From Chrysophaeum taylorii (taxonomy: Eukaryota; Sar; Pelagophyceae; Pelagomonadales; Pelagomonadaceae): DNA of 64,000 nucleotides. How positions within the stretch are numbered: the stretch's first letter is position 1; each line of letters starts with the position of its first letter. Positions 61,067 to 64,000 of this stretch are shown one piece after another. Position numbers and translations under genes: made by a program. The notes beneath the pieces are model-generated. The model did not search any database. It was not told the DNA's origin and was given only the letters and a program-made list of their open reading frames with translations. The stretch spans positions 372,001 through 436,000 of the forward strand of contig JAQMWT010000344.1 of the NCBI GenBank assembly GCA_029834535.1, written 5' to 3'.

Positions 61067-61966
61067 TCAGTACCAGGAGAAGAGGTAGGCCATGAGCCTG
61101 GCGCAGAGACCGCCTGAGCGGGGTGGGGGGGGCAGGGGGAGGGCGGCCCGGAGGGGCTGGTTGAGGAGGTCGAGTTTGGGGTCGTTGACGGCGGCAGCGG
61201 CGAAGGCACCGTCGAGAGGGGCTTGCGGAGGCGGCATGCCAGCTCTGAGGAAAGGCACGTCCGAATCGGGGGGGTTGTCGACGCGATGGATGGTGTCGAG
61301 GCGGTGCGACGCGAGGGACGCGCCGTCGGCATCGAGGTGGAGGCCAAACTTGAGGGCGACGTCCTGGGTGACGCGCATCGCCCCGACCATGGTCGCATTG
61401 CCGTCGAGGAGGATGACGGACTGCGCGAGGGCCTTCTCGGCCTGCCACTTTGAAGCGAAGTGCAAGAATATCCAATTGCCGCGGCCCGGTTCGTGTTCGA
61501 TGATGTCGCCGTAGTTCCAGAACTTGCGGAGAATGGGCATGGGGTCTGCGGTGGCATCGACGCCATAGACGACGATCCACGAGGCAAGGCGGTCGTCGAG
61601 CGGGACCTCGATCACGTTTGGCGCGGCCTCGAACGCGACGTCGAAGGGCATCGGCGGCGCGAGGCGTCGATCGTTCGTCTCGAGGGGGCGGAAGCGGTCG
61701 ATCTCAGTCAAGAGGGAAGCGGTGGGCGGTGCGCTCGGGTCGTCTCGCGGGACCTCGGGGGTCATGCGCGGTCCGCTTGGGGGGGGACGCCGCTGTCGGA
61801 GCCCGGTGCTGTGGGCGGCCTCGCGCGGCGTCCCGAACCCCCCCGGGGTTTGCGCCGGCAGCAGCGGCGACATGCCGCCGCCAGAGCTCGTCGACCGCCC
61901 GCGGTCCGCCGTCGGCGGGTTCACGAACAGCGACGGCAGGAACGGCCCGGCGCTCTGGTGTGCCAT
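61067..61966 (-). CDS. NUP35: Nucleoporin NUP35/NUP53
   Basis: A linker nucleoporin of the inner ring of the nuclear pore. 299 residues. Disordered Pro/Ser-rich N-terminus, then an RRM-type MPPN domain (about 115-215): ASWIVVYGVDATADPMPILR, FWNYGDIIEHEPGRGNWIFL and HFASKWQAEKALAQS. The final residues GGLCARLMAYLFSWY form the C-terminal amphipathic membrane-binding helix characteristic of NUP35/Nup53. Single exon. Confidence 0.9.
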   Translation of the reverse strand: MAHQSAGPFLPSLFVNPPTADRGRSTSSGGGMSPLLPAQTPGGFGTPREAAHSTGLRQRRPPPSGPRMTPEVPRDDPSAPPTASLLTEIDRFRPLETNDRRLAPPMPFDVAFEAAPNVIEVPLDDRLASWIVVYGVDATADPMPILRKFWNYGDIIEHEPGRGNWIFLHFASKWQAEKALAQSVILLDGNATMVGAMRVTQDVALKFGLHLDADGASLASHRLDTIHRVDNPPDSDVPFLRAGMPPPQAPLDGAFAAAAVNDPKLDLLNQPLRAALPLPPPPRSGGLCARLMAYLFSWY

Positions 61967-62117
61967 GTCTTCGCCACCAACGACGACGACGTTCGCTTTT
62001 CCAACGGGCTGATCAACAGGGGAGGGGGGAGTTTTGTTTTAATAGCCACACAGTGTGTCTGTCTGTCTGTCCGATGTCCTCCGACTCGGAGCAGGGAAAG
62101 TGTCCGACTCGGAGGAG

Positions 62118-63533
62118 CTAGGTGTCGGTCCAGAGAGTGCCGCAGAAGACGCACTGGTTCTTCCTGGCGAGCCAGGTGCGCATGCAGGCGGCGTGGACGG
62201 CGCGGCCGCAGCCGTAGCGGCAGTAGGTGAGGGTGGTCGGGGGGGGCGCGTCGAGGGGGCCGAGGCAGATGGCGCAGGAATCGTCGGGCTCGGGGGGCCT
62301 TTTTTTGACGGGGGCGTCGACGAGGCGGCGCTTGAGCTGGACGAAAAGGTGGTCGAGGGCGTGCTTGGCGGCGCGGCGGGCGTCGGCGTTGGCGAGCGGG
62401 GCGAGGGTGGATGCGACGAGGACGGCGTTCATGGCAAAGACGGATCGGCGGGTGGGCCGGTCGTCGGCGGCGAGGAGCTCGAGGAGGCGTTCCCAGTGAG
62501 TGTGTTGCTTTTTATTCTTGGCGGTTGATTCGTCGAAGCTCGCGGCAAAGCCGACGGCCCAGAGGAGAGGCGCGACGCAGATCGTGCCGAGGGCGAGGGC
62601 GGCGGTGGCGACGAGGAAGGGCGCGAGGAGTTCGGCGAGAAGGGGCATGATGGCCACCGCGTCGGCGCGCCAGTGGGGTCTCGCGACGCGGAGGATGCGT
62701 CGTCCGAGCGCGGCGGCGACGTCGAACGCGTCGCCGAGCCAGCGGAGGAGCCAGGCGGCGAAGGCAACCTGTTGGGCGCGGCGCACGAGTTCGAGGGCGT
62801 CGCCGAGCGCGAGCCAGGAGGCCGAGGCGAGGACAGCAAAGACAGCGACGCGGACCTCGTGGCGTCCGAGCGAGTCTGCCGTCGCGTCGAAAGCGAGGAC
62901 CGCGCGTCGGAGCCACGAGAAGCGGGCGGAAGCGCGGCGCGCGGCCGCGAGGACGAGGGCGGCCACGTAGACGGCGAGCGCCGTCGAGTTGAGAAACTCG
63001 GCGCGCAACACGTAGGCGAGGACCTCGAGGATCCAGACGCGCTGGAGTCGATCGGTCGCTCGCGCGACGGCCTCGGGCAGCCAAGGCGGGGGCCACGCGC
63101 GGCGCGAGCCGAGGGCCTCGGCGGCCGCCGCGCACACCTCGGCCGCGCGGGGGTCGAGGGTTTCGTTGTGGCGCGCCTGCCAGAACCGCGCGAGGTCCTT
63201 GCCGGCGGTCCCGACGCGGCGCGCGAGCCACGGCGGAAGCCCGTCGACGTCGAGGCCTCGCGCGAGAGCCGCGCCGAGGGCATCGGGCGTCCGAAACAGG
63301 GAGCGCAGCATCCCGAGCGCGAGCGGGTGCCGCACAGCCCGTCCGAAGTCGTTGCCGCAGGCGTCGGAGCTCAGCGCGCACCGCCGCCATCGCCAAAACT
63401 CGTCGGGGTCCCACCTGAGCGGGTCGTCGCGCGCGCCGTTGTACGCAGCCGCGCGATCTAGGAAAGCCTCGCGCCGCGAGCGTCGACGCCACCACGCGAC
63501 CTTGGAGGGGTGGCTCTCGACGCACGCGGTCAC
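62118..63533 (-). CDS. Membrane RING-finger E3 ubiquitin ligase candidate
   Basis: 471 residues. N-terminal soluble part rich in Trp/Arg (DPLRWDPDEFWRWRR), then helices around 165-200, 220-245 and 285-335 that include hydrophobic runs (FLVATAALALGTICVAPLLW). A C-terminal RING of about 50 residues follows: CAICLGPL...CRYGCGRAVHAACMRTWL...CVFC, with the order C-C-C-C-H-C-C-C, ending at TLWTDT. Substrate unknown. Single exon. Confidence 0.8.
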   Translation of the reverse strand: MTACVESHPSKVAWWRRRSRREAFLDRAAAYNGARDDPLRWDPDEFWRWRRCALSSDACGNDFGRAVRHPLALGMLRSLFRTPDALGAALARGLDVDGLPPWLARRVGTAGKDLARFWQARHNETLDPRAAEVCAAAAEALGSRRAWPPPWLPEAVARATDRLQRVWILEVLAYVLRAEFLNSTALAVYVAALVLAAARRASARFSWLRRAVLAFDATADSLGRHEVRVAVFAVLASASWLALGDALELVRRAQQVAFAAWLLRWLGDAFDVAAALGRRILRVARPHWRADAVAIMPLLAELLAPFLVATAALALGTICVAPLLWAVGFAASFDESTAKNKKQHTHWERLLELLAADDRPTRRSVFAMNAVLVASTLAPLANADARRAAKHALDHLFVQLKRRLVDAPVKKRPPEPDDSCAICLGPLDAPPPTTLTYCRYGCGRAVHAACMRTWLARKNQCVFCGTLWTDT

Positions 63534-63596
63534 AAACGCGAGCCGCCTGCGGCGTCGTCGTCGTCGTCGTCGATGCGACGAACGTACACAGAATTC

Positions 63597-63755
63597 TTAC
63601 AGATCCTTGTCGGATGCCCGCGGCCCGACGTCGAGCAGATCGCGGAAGGATTCGAGGTCGTGCTGGGAGGTGGGCCACTCGCGCTCGGCGCGTCGAGGGG
63701 TCGCCGGGGGCACCACCAAACTCGCCATGACGAGCCCGAACCGCAAGAAAAACAT
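63597..63755 (-). CDS. Possible 52-residue small protein
   Basis: ATG at 63755, hydrophobic start MFFLRFGLVMASLVVPP, then a polar tail (HDLESFRDLLDVGPRASDKD). It lies alone between two minus-strand genes. Coding status is uncertain; it may be a short membrane microprotein. Confidence 0.35.
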   Translation of the reverse strand: MFFLRFGLVMASLVVPPATPRRAEREWPTSQHDLESFRDLLDVGPRASDKDL

Positions 63756-63853
63756 CGTCAGAGTAGTAGTAGTACGACCGCGCTCAACACACCCCAGTAT
63801 TAAGTTTTTTGCCGTTGTTCGTGTGCACAAACGGTTCTCTCGTTCGTTTATTA

Positions 63854-64000
63854 TTAACAGGCGGCGGGGTAGAAGACGACGTAGAGGGACTGGCCGAGGG
63901 AGGCGAGGATCGAGCCGAAGAAGAGGAAGAAGAAAATCGAGGCGGCAAGCGTACTTCGCTGCGGGGGCTCGCACTGGCGCTTGGTTTCGACGATGTTGTT
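63854..64000 (-). CDS. C-terminus of a membrane protein, partial
   Basis: The minus-strand frame is open to the window edge and ends at the stop at 63854-63856. The last 48 residues are a Cys-containing polar piece (ETKRQCEPPQRS), then a hydrophobic segment (TLAASIFFFLFFGSILAS) ending LYVVFYPAAC. Probably the last helix of a polytopic transporter or similar; the family cannot be told from this piece. Confidence 0.6.
   Translation of the reverse strand, partial: NNIVETKRQCEPPQRSTLAASIFFFLFFGSILASLGQSLYVVFYPAAC

Noticed and set aside
60580-61587. 335-codon minus-strand frame downstream of and within NUP35
   Set aside because: Ser/Pro/Arg shadow of NUP35 that extends through a TCTG microsatellite.
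1-64000. CRISPR arrays, bacterial operons, rRNA or a viral region
   Set aside because: No spaced direct repeats, no ribosome-binding spacing, no rRNA sequence and no capsid-like or polymerase genes were seen; the genes are eukaryotic and spliced.

Overview
The window is nuclear DNA of a GC-rich, gene-dense eukaryotic microalga, most likely a photosynthetic stramenopile such as a pelagophyte or relative. Four things point there. The products are eukaryotic (p115/USO1, SMC5, a proteasome alpha subunit, a Rab, NUP35, a ferlin). Genes are nearly intronless, and most introns I can place are only 45-54 nt, always GT...AG. Two proteins begin with a signal peptide ending in an ASAF-like junction (GASG/F in glucose-6-phosphate isomerase, SEA/W in a glycosyltransferase fusion), the kind of bipartite leader used for plastids of secondary red-algal origin. 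There are no operons; neighbours sit head-to-head or tail-to-tail with very short spacers. The genus is an inference; no rRNA or organelle marker is present.

Layout. 1-9412: 5'-truncated giant p115/USO1 golgin with a roughly 2700-residue coiled-coil tail. 9667-10701: secreted glycosyltransferase-like protein. 10702-12881: gene-poor island with decayed LINE-type reverse transcriptase. 12882-16761: ankyrin protein, an unknown protein and an EF-hand/WW/zinc-ribbon protein. 16762-19328: second repeat island with a LINE C-terminal fossil and a DNA element with 17-bp inverted ends. 19329-22739: CRAL-TRIO (Sec14) domain fused to a multi-pass membrane region ending in an EBP/EXPERA sterol-isomerase-like domain. 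22740-26727: third repeat island. 26728-35264: plastid-type GPI, a UDG-superfamily glycosylase, a type II membrane protein, proteasome alpha-2, a polytopic membrane protein and a small unknown. 35265-38053: fourth repeat island. 38054-43363: FolD, a DNA element with perfect 25-bp inverted ends, and SMC5. 43799-49298: GT41-GT25 fusion, EF-hand protein, MurL-like epimerase and Rab GTPase. 49639-58882: 8-TM protein, MFS transporter and ferlin. 58883-64000: coiled-coil protein, small membrane protein, NUP35, membrane RING E3 and the C-terminal end of a further membrane protein.

Many genes concern membrane traffic and glyco/lipid biology: p115, Rab, ferlin, a Sec14-EBP fusion, glycosyltransferases and a transporter. 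These are ordinary single-copy cellular genes. The unusual content is the domain fusions (Sec14-EBP, GT41-GT25), a eukaryotic MurL homologue, the very short introns, and the mobile-element debris in the islands.
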